Source: Acidobacteriota bacterium (lineage in GTDB: Bacteria > Acidobacteriota > Terriglobia > Terriglobales > Acidobacteriaceae). Taken from it: a stretch of 50,851 nucleotides of DNA. Both the position numbers and the translations under genes were made by a program. Position 1 is the first letter of the stretch; each line of letters opens with the position of its first letter. Positions 8,602-18,172 of this stretch are shown here, piece by piece. Where the stretch lies: positions 1 to 50,851 of the forward strand of contig QHZY01000043.1 in the NCBI GenBank assembly GCA_003224855.1, in the 5' to 3' direction. The notes beneath the pieces were generated by a model, which saw only the letters and a program-made list of their open reading frames with translations, was not told the origin of the DNA and did no database searches.

Positions 8602-10170
8602 ATGCAGAAATTGGAGAAAATCCAACTTCTAAAAAACGTAGGTTCGAGCTGGTTCTCTCTGGGTGTGAATATCCTGGTGGGACTTTTTCTTTCGCCCTAC
8701 ATTCTTCATCGCCTGGGTGACACCGCGTTCGGAATCTGGATTCTTATCTTCTCTCTGACCGGCTACTACGGGATTTTCGACTTCGGGATTCGCTCTTCCA
8801 TAATCCGTTACGTTTCTAAGTTTGCGGCTACGAAGAACATCGAAGAAGCCAGTGAGCTCATTAATACGGCATTATTGGCATACACCGGCATTGGGCTGCT
8901 TACTTTCACGATTACGGTTGTGGGCAGCATCTACATCGACCGTCTTTTTCAGATTCCTCCCGGCTTTCAGTCCACCGCGCGCTGGCTTTTTCTGGTAGTT
9001 GGCAGTTCGGTTGCGTTGACGTTCCCGCTCGGGGTATTCGGCGGCATTCTGGAAGGCCTGCAGAAGTTTTATCTTATCAATTGGACCAATATCTTCTTTT
9101 CCGGTATGTTGCGGCCGATTTTGATTATCGTTTTCCTGCGCCGCGGTTACGGTCTATTGACCGTCGCTCTAATCACGGTAGGATTGCCGATCATCGCCTC
9201 CATCGTCCGTGGCGCCCTTGCATTAAGGGCTCTGCCGCTCAGATTTTCGCCGGCATACATCAGCCGTGGCGCCGTGCGTCAGATTGCTAACTACAGTGGC
9301 GTCACATTTGTGATCATAGTTGCCAGCCGTTTGAAATCGAAAACTGATCCGGTGATTATCGGCAGCTTCCTTTCTCCCGCTGCGATCACTTATTTCTATG
9401 CCGGATCCCGCCTGCTGGACTATGCCTCAGAGGTAGTCTCCAGCCTGGCGCAGATATTCGTTCCCATGTCGAGCCAGTCGGAAGCGATGGGCGACCAGGA
9501 TCGCCTTCGCAAGATTTTCGTTGCCGGAAACCGGGCATGCGCGCTCATCACTCTGCCCATGACCGCCGCGTTTGTAATCGTAGGCCGGTCGATCATCGAA
9601 GTCTGGCTGGGAAAAAGGTACGTTGCCCAGGGCTATTCTGTCCTGTTGACCCTGATCATTCCTTACACGCTGATGTTGACACAGTTTGCTTCCGGGCGGG
9701 TCTTGTATGGGATGAGCAAGCATGGAAAAGTTGCGATAATCACTGTGATCGAGGCTGCGGCGAACATCATTTTGAGTATTCTGCTGGTCCGGCCGTTCGG
9801 GATTGTGGGTGACGCTATTGGCACCGCGATCCCGCTGGCTGCGACCTACACTCTGTTCATGCCGTTTCATCTTTGTTCATTGCTCGGCATTCGCATGTCG
9901 AGTTTTCTACGCCAGGCATTCTTGCTGCCCCTGGCGCTTGCCCTGCCGCCGGCTATGATTCTGCTGTTAATGCAACGCTGGTTGGTACCGCATACCTATC
10001 GCCAGCTCGGGCTTCAATTGTTGATCGTCGGTGGAATATATGCCGCCCTGCTGGCGTGGGCGCACAGTGCCGGCAAACTACTGCGGGTCGGGAATCTTGC
10101 TTTGGCGGGCGATTCCACCGCTGCCGAAGCCATCCCCTTGCCGGTGATAGAGACTTATTCCGAGGACTGA
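8602..10170 (+). CDS. Polysaccharide flippase (Wzx-like, MOP superfamily)
   Basis: A 522-residue multi-pass membrane protein of the lipid-linked oligosaccharide exporter type. About 12-14 hydrophobic segments are visible, starting at WFSLGVNILVGLFLSPYILHRLG, with the family-typical FGIWILIFSLTGYYGIFDFGIRSSIIRYVSKF near residues 42-75. The product would move undecaprenyl-linked sugars across the inner membrane. It is divergent from the glycosyltransferase, so the two probably form a small surface-polysaccharide module. No other module genes remain nearby, perhaps because of the rearrangement at 7.4 kb. Confidence 0.85.
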   Translation: MQKLEKIQLLKNVGSSWFSLGVNILVGLFLSPYILHRLGDTAFGIWILIFSLTGYYGIFDFGIRSSIIRYVSKFAATKNIEEASELINTALLAYTGIGLLTFTITVVGSIYIDRLFQIPPGFQSTARWLFLVVGSSVALTFPLGVFGGILEGLQKFYLINWTNIFFSGMLRPILIIVFLRRGYGLLTVALITVGLPIIASIVRGALALRALPLRFSPAYISRGAVRQIANYSGVTFVIIVASRLKSKTDPVIIGSFLSPAAITYFYAGSRLLDYASEVVSSLAQIFVPMSSQSEAMGDQDRLRKIFVAGNRACALITLPMTAAFVIVGRSIIEVWLGKRYVAQGYSVLLTLIIPYTLMLTQFASGRVLYGMSKHGKVAIITVIEAAANIILSILLVRPFGIVGDAIGTAIPLAATYTLFMPFHLCSLLGIRMSSFLRQAFLLPLALALPPAMILLLMQRWLVPHTYRQLGLQLLIVGGIYAALLAWAHSAGKLLRVGNLALAGDSTAAEAIPLPVIETYSED

Positions 10171-10180
10171 TTCAGCAAGC

Positions 10181-10846
10181 CTACGGCCCCACCTGGACCT
10201 GCAATCGCTCGCTGGTCACCAATCTCGATCTATAGATGATATCGGTTGCCGCCACTTCTCCTACCGCGTCGAGATTCACTTCATAAGAACCGCGCGGCAG
10301 ATTCTCGCCGAATGGAATCTCCAGGTCCACGGTTCCTTGCGTGAGCGTGAAATGCTGGTATCCAATGGCGGTTGCTCGCCCAATTTCATTTACCGCCAGC
10401 ACGACGATGGTAAAGTCAAAATCCTGGCCCGTCTGGTTTGAAACTCGTGCTGCGCCCTCAATGCGCTGCCCAGTTATTTTTGGATAGCGACTCCACTCCA
10501 CCAGCAGCGGCGCGATCACATGCAGCACGATCTCTTTGCTCAGTTCGCGGGCAGGGTGTCCGCTGTCAGTGACTGTCACCCGGATCTGGAAGTCTCCGAT
10601 CTCGACGGGTGCGCCTGAAATCAGGCCATCCGAACCCAGCTTCATGCCTCGTGGCAACACTCCGCCCGAAACGTCCCACTGGTATGGCGGAACGCCGCCT
10701 TGAGCTGCGAGTTGGAACTCGTAAGGCTGGCGCAGGAATGCTCGGTTAGGCGCCGGACTGATGATCTGCAGTGGATCGGGCGACCCGCCCTGCTGGGCGG
10801 CCAGAGTGAGGGCAGCCAGGAAAATAAAAATGAAGGTTCTGTTCAT
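10181..10846 (-). CDS. Secreted protein with putative Ig-like (He_PIG) domain
   Basis: 221 residues with a signal peptide (MNRTFIFIFLAALTLA-AQQ). Residues about 28-110 match the putative Ig domain: ISPAPNRAFLRQPYEFQL, GGVPPYQWDVSGGVLPRGMKL, GLISGAPVEIGDFQIRVTVTDSG. The C-terminal half is beta-rich without a recognised motif. The gene begins 6 bp after the kinase-propeller gene and is surely cotranscribed with it; it may bind or present the same extracytoplasmic ligand. Function unknown. Confidence 0.75.
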   Translation of the reverse strand: MNRTFIFIFLAALTLAAQQGGSPDPLQIISPAPNRAFLRQPYEFQLAAQGGVPPYQWDVSGGVLPRGMKLGSDGLISGAPVEIGDFQIRVTVTDSGHPARELSKEIVLHVIAPLLVEWSRYPKITGQRIEGAARVSNQTGQDFDFTIVVLAVNEIGRATAIGYQHFTLTQGTVDLEIPFGENLPRGSYEVNLDAVGEVAATDIIYRSRLVTSERLQVQVGP

Positions 10847-10852
10847 CTGAAA

Positions 10853-13513
10853 TTACTGCAGCAGATTGCTCAGCTGAACGATGTCCGCTTCGCCCTTTCC
10901 TACCGCAGCGAAAATTGATTTGCCATCCGAGGACCATGAAACTCGCCGTGCAATGAAGGTAGACTGGTGTCCAAAATCGGTCAGCGGCTTTAATTCGCCG
11001 GTGCTGGTCGAGATTGCCCAGATATTGGTTGTCGGGCCGTCGTTAAACATAGTAGCCAGCCACTTATCATCCGGTGAGAGAACAGGTTGTGCCAACACCC
11101 AGTTAGCCAGCCGGGAGCCGGATATGCGCGCCAGTTTCTTTCCTTCAGCCGTCTCAGGCTTAGCTACCTCGATCTCCATATCCGACGCACCGTTCGAAGT
11201 AGGAAGATCAGTCGTGAAGAAGAGTCTGCCGTCCGCAGCGACCGCCGGCTTTTGTCCTTCGGGACGGACCAATTCAGATGTTCCGCCTCGAGGCTGCACT
11301 TTGTCGATCCGAAACCCGCTAATCGCCGGGGGCGCGAAATACAGCCATTGGCTGTCCGGAGACCAGCACGCCCATCCGCCGCCCTCAGAAACCCTGCCTG
11401 CATTGCTCCCATCCGGATCGATCAGCCACAGGTCGACGTTCCATGCGTTTTTACCGCGCTTCACGTAGGCAATATGCCTTCCGTCGGGCGACCATACCGG
11501 CACGCCCACCGTAATGTTCGGATCATATTCGAACGTCAACTGGCGCGTGCGACCGGTGGCCAGAGTCTGTATCCACAAGTTACCGTGTCCTCCGCTGTCG
11601 CTTAAATACACGAGTTCGCGGTCTCCCGGACCGACCGAAGGAGTTTCCAGCGCGCCTGTCTGATGGGTCAGCTGAGTTCCGCGCGCAACATTCTCGGTTG
11701 GCGTTCCTTCTACCGGATACCGCCACAAATCTGACTGGATGCGCAAGCGTGTGGTCACCAGGTTGCCATGGCGGTCCAGGTCCGGCGACGTGTACGAAGT
11801 CTCGCCGAATGTCAGTTGGCGAAGGTCCTTGCCTCCGATTTTAACGGACCACAGATTCATATTGCGCAAATACAAAACCGTGTCTCCGCGGGAGGAGCTG
11901 TATACCACGCCACTACCGTCGGCAAGCCACGCGAATCCGGAGAGCGGATTCCCGTCCTGCGTGATGGGCTGCGGTTTGCCGCCTTGCGCCGCTACATAAG
12001 AGAGATCGTAATCAAATGTGCGGCCATTCTGATATCCCAGTTTGCTGTCGTCGGGCGACCAGCGAAGATCAGAGTAGGTGTAATTCCCGGGTAAACTCGC
12101 CGCCACTCGCGGATTACTGCCATCGCTATCCGCAACCACCAGCTCCACGTTGCTTTCGCGGGAACGGAAAAAGGCCAGGTGCTTGCCATCGTGGCTCAGG
12201 TCTCCGCCGCCGAGGCTGGTGACCAGGGCGCGAGGAGTTCCCCCCAGCGCCGGAATCTGCCAGATCTTGCCCGGTCCATCTGGATCTCTGGCGGGCGCAA
12301 AATAGATCAGGGCCGCCGAATCTGCCGACCAGCGCGGAAACTCATGATCCGCATCTTCGTGCGTGACTTGCAGCGGGGTTCCTCCCGCCAGCAGTCGCAC
12401 CCATACTTGCCGTCTGCCTCCGATATCGGCGGTGAATGCGACCGACTTGCCGTCGGGTGCCAGGGCAGGGAACTCTTCCATGCCGACAAAATCCGTTAAT
12501 CGGCGCAGCACTACGGGTTCTCTGGCCACCGGCGATGATCGCAGCCAGTAAGGCACCGCAAATCCTGTCGCCGCTCCCAAAGCCAGTGCTCCCGCGATCA
12601 GCAGGGGCAATTTCCAATTGCGGGCTCTGGCTGAAGGTGGAGCGATTGAAATTGCGCTGCCACTGCCATCTCTTGTGAGCAGTTCCAAATTGAAAGCAAG
12701 GTCGCGCGCGGACTGAAACCGGTCTGCGGGATTTTTCTCCAGGCAGCGGTGGATAATTCGTCCCAGTGCCGGCGGAAGATTCTGAACGTGGCTTGAAAGC
12801 TCGGGCGGGTTCTCCTTCAGAATGGCGCTCATTGTGTCCGCCGGAGTAGCCCCTTGGAAAGCCCGTTCGCCCGACAGCATTTCGTACACAATCGCCCCAA
12901 TGCTGAAGATGTCAGAGCGATGATCCGCTGGCAGTCCGCGCACCTGCTCAGGTGACATATACCCAATCGTGCCCAGAACTACACCCGGTGCGGTAGCGGT
13001 AAGCGTAATCGCAGAGTCACTGACCTCAGCGGGGGACGCCAGCTTCGCCAGCCCAAAATCCAGGGTTTTCAATACTCCATCGCGCGTGAGAAAAATGTTT
13101 TCCGGCTTCAGGTCGCGATGCACAATGCCCCGGTCATGTGCCGCCGCCACGCCACGCGCAATCTGCACTGCAAAATCGACCGTCTTCCTGATCGGTACCG
13201 GTCCCTGTTTCAGGCGCTCGCGAAGGGTTTCTCCTTCCAGCAACTCCGTCACCAGGTAAGGCTCGCCGGCATCGTTGGTGCCAAAGCGATGTATCGTAAG
13301 AATATTAGGATGGTTCAGGGCGGCTGCGGCGCGGGCTTCCTGCTCGAATCGGCGCGCCCCGTTGGCATCAGAAATTTTTGACGGAAGCAGCTTTACCGCA
13401 ACATCCCGCCCCAGGGATTTATCGTGCGCCCGGTACACCTCGCCCATTCCCCCCGAAGCAATCGGGGCAACAATTTCGCAATCTCCGAAGCGGGTACCAG
13501 CGGCAACAGGCAT
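10853..13513 (-). CDS. Membrane Ser/Thr kinase with TolB-like beta-propeller
   Basis: An 886-residue PknB-type receptor kinase. Cytoplasmic kinase domain residues about 10-280: Gly-loop IASGGMGEVY (18-27), Lys41 in VAVKLL, catalytic HRDLKPEN (132-139), DFGLAK, and GTIGYMSPEQ in the activation segment. A single transmembrane helix follows (LPLLIAGALALGAATGFAVPYWL, near 310-332). The outer part is a WD40/PD40 propeller with repeated blades of the type FPALAPDGKSVAFT, EFPRWSADSAALIYF, VPVWSPDGRHIAYV and ACWSPDSQWLYF. All catalytic residues are present, so the kinase should be active. This architecture is abundant in Acidobacteriota. Its ligand and substrates are unknown. Confidence 0.93.
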   Translation of the reverse strand: MPVAAGTRFGDCEIVAPIASGGMGEVYRAHDKSLGRDVAVKLLPSKISDANGARRFEQEARAAAALNHPNILTIHRFGTNDAGEPYLVTELLEGETLRERLKQGPVPIRKTVDFAVQIARGVAAAHDRGIVHRDLKPENIFLTRDGVLKTLDFGLAKLASPAEVSDSAITLTATAPGVVLGTIGYMSPEQVRGLPADHRSDIFSIGAIVYEMLSGERAFQGATPADTMSAILKENPPELSSHVQNLPPALGRIIHRCLEKNPADRFQSARDLAFNLELLTRDGSGSAISIAPPSARARNWKLPLLIAGALALGAATGFAVPYWLRSSPVAREPVVLRRLTDFVGMEEFPALAPDGKSVAFTADIGGRRQVWVRLLAGGTPLQVTHEDADHEFPRWSADSAALIYFAPARDPDGPGKIWQIPALGGTPRALVTSLGGGDLSHDGKHLAFFRSRESNVELVVADSDGSNPRVAASLPGNYTYSDLRWSPDDSKLGYQNGRTFDYDLSYVAAQGGKPQPITQDGNPLSGFAWLADGSGVVYSSSRGDTVLYLRNMNLWSVKIGGKDLRQLTFGETSYTSPDLDRHGNLVTTRLRIQSDLWRYPVEGTPTENVARGTQLTHQTGALETPSVGPGDRELVYLSDSGGHGNLWIQTLATGRTRQLTFEYDPNITVGVPVWSPDGRHIAYVKRGKNAWNVDLWLIDPDGSNAGRVSEGGGWACWSPDSQWLYFAPPAISGFRIDKVQPRGGTSELVRPEGQKPAVAADGRLFFTTDLPTSNGASDMEIEVAKPETAEGKKLARISGSRLANWVLAQPVLSPDDKWLATMFNDGPTTNIWAISTSTGELKPLTDFGHQSTFIARRVSWSSDGKSIFAAVGKGEADIVQLSNLLQ

Positions 13514-13586
13514 TGCTGGAAATTATAGTGCGGATGACAACTTGGCTAGCGATGTGGTTGGCGCGTCATCGCTTTTTACCAGAATT

Positions 13587-14561
13587 TTACTTTCCCAGGA
13601 ATTCCTCGATCGACTTCTGAAATAGTCCGGGCTGGTCCACGAACGTCATATGCCCTGACCTGGGCAGTATCACCAGCTTCGAACCGCCAATCTTCTCGTG
13701 CATGGTCCGCGACAGCGAGGGGTCCGACTCATCATGATCGCCGGCGATGATCAATGTCGGAATCTTTATCGCACTCAGCTGTTCGGTGTATTCGGCCGAC
13801 TTAAGATTGCCGTCGATTACGAACTCGCCGTGCTCGCCCCACATCTCTTTGTATAAATCCCACGCCATCTTGCCATTATCAACCGGATCATAGTTCGGAT
13901 CAGGCCGGTTCTGATAAAGGTAGGGAAAGTATCCGTCGCCCCATGCCGCAATCATGTAGTCGGACGTATAGCGGTTCTTCTCATAGTCCTTGCCGTGCCC
14001 GTATAGGCCTTCGGACTCCATCTTGTTCACTCGCTCGCGCGCATCGGACGGGATGTTCTGCTTGATTCGTGCGAGCACATCGTTCATAGCTTTGGTGCTC
14101 GAAAACGTACTACCCAGAATCAGGTGTGAAAGATTCTTCTGATACTTCAATGCATAAGCCTGTGCCAGCACTCCCCCGTAAGAGTGTCCGAGCAGACTGA
14201 TCTGCCCAAGATTCAGCGCGCGTCGGACCGCCTCCACGTCCTCCACCATGTTGTCCACGGTGTAAGCCGAAACCTCCTCCAGTTTCTCTGACTGTCCGGA
14301 TCCGCGCTCATCGATAAAGACCAGGCGGTAATGCCTTGCCAGCGGCAGCAGATAAGGCAGGAAGTAATCGTGCGACGCGCCCGGTCCTCCATGCACCACC
14401 AGCAAGGGTTTGCCGCGTCCCAGGAGCTTGTAGTAAATCATTACGCCGTTGGCATCCACGAAGCCCTGTTCTTCTGGATAGACCGTGGAACTGGTCGGTG
14501 TGGTTTGGGTACACAAGGCCGAACAAATTACCGTGCAGAACATCAGAATCAGCATCTTCAT
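13587..14561 (-). CDS. Secreted proline iminopeptidase-like alpha/beta hydrolase (S33)
   Basis: 324 residues with an N-terminal signal (MKMLILMFCTVICSALC, possibly a lipoprotein). Peptidase family S33 features: oxyanion motif VVHGGPGASHDYF, the DERGSGQS segment, nucleophile Ser127 in LGHSYGG, an Asp in IIAGDHDESDP and the catalytic His in RSGHMTFVDQP. Prolyl aminopeptidases remove N-terminal proline from peptides; export suggests use of external peptides. Adjacent genes give no further hint. Other small-molecule hydrolase roles remain possible. Confidence 0.88.
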   Translation of the reverse strand: MKMLILMFCTVICSALCTQTTPTSSTVYPEEQGFVDANGVMIYYKLLGRGKPLLVVHGGPGASHDYFLPYLLPLARHYRLVFIDERGSGQSEKLEEVSAYTVDNMVEDVEAVRRALNLGQISLLGHSYGGVLAQAYALKYQKNLSHLILGSTFSSTKAMNDVLARIKQNIPSDARERVNKMESEGLYGHGKDYEKNRYTSDYMIAAWGDGYFPYLYQNRPDPNYDPVDNGKMAWDLYKEMWGEHGEFVIDGNLKSAEYTEQLSAIKIPTLIIAGDHDESDPSLSRTMHEKIGGSKLVILPRSGHMTFVDQPGLFQKSIEEFLGK

Positions 14562-14665
14562 GGTGGGCTATCGTAAACGGCAGACTATACACAGGCAAAT
14601 GTGCTATCGGCCCTGTCCTTTTATCGCCATTGCTTTTTACGACCTCCCGTTATAAAAAGCCGTGG

Positions 14666-15610
14666 ATGCTGCGACGTCTCTTCGCTTTATTGCTGAGCAT
14701 TCTCGCCGCTCGCGCCTTCGCACAGTCGCCCGCACCTGCCGACACCAGCGGCGAGCCATATGTGTTCGAAAGGATCAATGAACAGGTCCGCTTTGAAGAA
14801 GACGGTACCGGGCTGCGGGATACCACCGCCGTGGTGCGAGTGCAAAGCCAGGCCGGACTTCAGCAGTTCGGCCAGTTGATCTTCGCTTACTCCTCGGCTA
14901 CCGAAAATCTGGAGATTGACTACATCCGTGTGCGGAAGCGCGATGGCCGTGTGGTCATTAGCTCGACCAAAGACGCACAGGATTTCGCTCCCGACGTCCT
15001 GCGCGAAGCTCCCATGTATAGCGACTACCGCCAGCGTCACGTTTCGGTGGCTGATCTTCGTCCCGGAGATACGCTCGAGTATCACAGCATCGTGCACGTG
15101 ACACTTGCGTACGCTCCTCACGAGTTCTGGTACCAGCATACTTTTCCGCGCGACACTGCAATTGGCGAAGAGCGCCTGGAAATAAATGTTCCAAAAGCGC
15201 GCCAGCTGACGATCAAGAGCCCGGAACGTAAATTCGAGATTCAGGAAAACGCCGATCGCCGCACTTACACCTGGATACTGAAAAATTTTGTTCCGGATCG
15301 CAAAGCCCGCTCACGGGACATCGAAGAGACCGATTCCGATCCCGACATCCAGCTAACAACCTTTTCAGACTGGCAGCAGGTCGCACATTGGTATGCAAAA
15401 CTGCAGGATGACCGGGTAGTGGTGGACGACAGCATCCGAAAGAAAGCAGCTGAATTGACGCGCGGAGCTGACTCTCCGCTGGAGCAGAGCCGCCGCCTTT
15501 ACGACTATGTTGCCAGAAATGTGCGATATGTCAGCTTGTCGTTCGGGGTGGGAAGGCTGCAGCCGCACCCTGCCTCAGAGGTAATGCTGAACAATTACGG
15601 CGACTGCAAG
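14666..15610 (+). pseudogene. DUF3857/transglutaminase-like protein, N-terminal part of broken gene
   Basis: First part of a gene interrupted by a deletion. The ATG at 14666 starts a signal peptide (MLRRLFALLLSILAARAFA). The DUF3857 domain occupies roughly residues 25-200, and then the transglutaminase core begins (SRRLYDYVARNVRYVSLSF, HPASEVMLNNYGDCK, catalytic Cys codon 15605-15607). Immediately after Cys-Lys the usual D-K-H-T-L-L segment is absent, and the reading frame changes to that of the second part. The missing piece should carry the catalytic His and Asp. The frame opened here continues out of register to a stop at 16087. Confidence 0.85.
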
Positions 15611-17664
15611 CGCCTTACGGGCTTATCCTTTACCAGTTGCGAAACAAACAGGCACTCATTGCTTCTCTCGATTCATTCGCCGGCTTGCGCAAGAGTCCAG
15701 CCGAGTCGCCTTTCAAAGACAGCACGGCCTTCACCATCAACGGCAAGTTTTCAGAGAACGGCTCGTTCGATGCGACCGTTTCGGTTACTGCTCAGGGCGA
15801 TACTGATGTCCCCTTGCGCGCTGCTTTTCGTGAAGTACCACAGGCAAACTGGCAACGGCTGGTCGAGATCTATTCGCTGCGTTGGGGATTGCAGGGAGAC
15901 ATTTCAGACATTCAGGTTGATCCGCTGGACGACACCAGCAAACCTTTCCGCCTGTCTTATCATTTTCACCGCGAGAATTTTTTCGTGGTGCCTACCTCGG
16001 GAGCAAACTTCCGCATCCTGCCGCCGATCGTTCTTCCCGCTCTGTCAAAGGCCAATCCTCGGAAGGGATCAGAACCTCTGGATGTAGGCCCTGCTACCGA
16101 GCAGACTTATCGCGCCCACGTGGAGATTCCTGCAAATTTCAGCCTCGCCACGCCCTCGGCCGTACGCATGACCCGCGACTACGGCGACTACTCGTCATCC
16201 TATGTCGCGACCGGAGGAGTTCTGGAAGCCGAGCGTCACCTGGTGCTGAAAGTCAATGAATTGCCGGCCGCTCGTCGCGCCGATTACGGCTCCTTTCGCA
16301 ATGTTGCCTCCAGCGACACGCAGCAAGTGTTGACTTGCAGCATCTCCTCGCCGGCTGCAGGAGCGGTTGCGGTCATGAAATCAGATTCTACGGCCGAGCA
16401 GTTGAATAAGGCAGGCGAGGCGGCGCTTGAACGCAGGGACTTCGCCACTGCCGCCGAGCTTCTGAAACGCTCGTTGGAGAAAGATCCTGCCCAGAAAGAC
16501 TTGTGGTACGACCTGGGCCGCGCCTATGCCGCGGCGAATCGTCATAATGACGCGGTAGCCGCGTTTCGCAAACAACTGGAAGCGGACGCGTACCATCCCC
16601 ATGCCTATGGCGAGCTTGCAATCGAGTTGCAGCAGCAAACCAAGGTTGAAGATGCCATTGCCGCCTATCGCAAGCAGCTTGAAATCGATCCTGGCGATCG
16701 CTCGTCACACAAAAACCTCGGGCTGCTGCTGGCGCAACTGAATCGCGACAAAGACGCGCAAGCTGAACTGGAAACTGCTGCCTCACTGCCTCCCGATGAT
16801 CCCGAGATCAAGATGGCCTTGGCGCGCGTCTATGAGCGCACTGGAGATCTAGAAAAATCTCAGGCATTAATGAAAACAGTGACCGGCAGCATTACCACCT
16901 CCGGCCCCGATATCTATTCTGGGGCGTTGCGCGACAACATTGATCCAAACCAGACCCAACGCGAGGCCCGCCAGACGCTTGATAGCATCGGCGATCAGTT
17001 CGATTCCGGAGAGTTCAATCGCCTGGGGCCTTCTGCGGTCTCGAGCATGAACCTGGTAGCGCTGGCATGGGCGCGCCTGGGCTGGGCCAAGTTTCTGCAG
17101 GGCGAGACCCTGGAAGCCATGCAGTTCCTCAATGCTGCGTGGGCCCTAAGCCAGTCCGGTACCGTCGCCAATCGGCTGGCGCGTGTGTTCGAAAAGGAAG
17201 GCCAGCGCGAAAAAGCGCGCCACATGTATGCACTCGCAGTCGCCGCGGGTGGCGCAGAGATAGAAGCTTCCCGGCAGGCCCTGGCGAAACTGGCCGCAAC
17301 TCCCGATAGCGCGGCTCAGGAGATGGCGAAAGCCAGCGATGACCTGCACCAGGCGCGCACAATTTCCCTGGGCGCGGTCAGCTCTTCCACCGCTTCTGCC
17401 AACTTCATTCTGGTGTTCGATAGCTCCAACAAACCGGAACGGGTAGAGTTCGCTGACGGAGACGCTTCGCTCAACAGCGCTGCTGCTCAATTGCGGCAGA
17501 AGGATTTTCCGGTAAAGTTTCCCGATGTGTCCTCGATCAAGCTGATTCGCCGTGCCCGGCTCGCCTGCGCGCAATCCAAATGTTCAATGGAGTTGCTCCC
17601 TTCGGAACCTGCAAACTCAGTTGACAAAGCGGCAAGCGTATCTGCTCCTGCGGTTAAACCATGA
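15610..17664 (+). pseudogene. DUF3857/transglutaminase/TPR protein, C-terminal part of broken gene
   Basis: Continuation in another frame of the gene starting at 14666. From 15610 the codons read APYGLILYQLRNKQALI, the segment that follows the transglutaminase core in this family; a TTG at 15637 could act as an internal start. DUF3857-associated beta domain follows (STAFTINGKFSENGSFDATV, LRAAFREVP), then TPR units from about 16385 (LNKAGEAALERRDFATAAELLKRSLEKDP; YGELAIELQQQTKVEDAIAAYRKQL). The C-terminal 150 residues are unassigned. Most of this half is uninterrupted, so the lesion is recent, or it is an assembly error. The full protein would be a periplasmic scaffold or peptidase-like protein. 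Confidence 0.85.
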
Positions 17665-17818
17665 TGTGACACGGTCCCGGCCGGACAACGCACACCGGTC
17701 CTGCGCATCTGATTCCCGCATGGGATGGATCACCGATCAGCTGCGGCGTGTTGCTAAATTCTAAATCCTGGAACATGAAAATCCGCCCGCCCTTGACGAC
17801 TCCGGCCCCTCGCAATCG

Positions 17819-18172
17819 GTGTGGGTGCGATTGCAGAACGGAATTCAGCAGGATGCAGAGGAATTCCGCCGGTCAGGAGGGGAATGCAAACTCGATCATG
17901 TTTCTGACAATCAGGTCCGCCTGCTAAATTCGGGCGCCGGGATCGCCGCTGTAATCACGGCCGACCTGGATGCTAAAACAATCGAATACCGCTATGAAGC
18001 TGAGCGCGACAGCATCGCCGTTCCGGAACAGGGCATTCTGACTATTCGCCGGCACGGCAAGCCTGAACAGTTATATTCGGCCGATCAGCCGGTTTCGCCG
18101 GAACAGGCCCGGCGGATGATCCTCGAACCCGCCCTGTTTCCCGACCTGCCTACTGATCAGGCGGTCGCGTGA
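17819..18172 (+). CDS. Small unknown protein, start uncertain
   Basis: 117 codons from GTG 17819; the frame is open back to a stop at 17762 and the extra codons (EHENPPALDDSGPSQS) read like ordinary protein. No ribosome-binding site is evident at the GTG and there is no ATG in frame, so the 5' end may be lost or start at CTG 17768. The sequence VWVRLQNGIQQDAEEFRRSGGECKLDHVSDNQVRLLNSGAG suggests a soluble beta-rich protein; no family recognised. Its 3' end overlaps by 102 bp the terminal codons of the convergent lipoprotein gene, at an apparent junction. Confidence 0.4.
   Translation: MWVRLQNGIQQDAEEFRRSGGECKLDHVSDNQVRLLNSGAGIAAVITADLDAKTIEYRYEAERDSIAVPEQGILTIRRHGKPEQLYSADQPVSPEQARRMILEPALFPDLPTDQAVA

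Noticed and set aside
15590-15660. Programmed frameshift in the transglutaminase gene
   Set aside because: A slip would not restore the missing ~60-70 residues; homology is lost on both sides of the joint, which indicates deletion.
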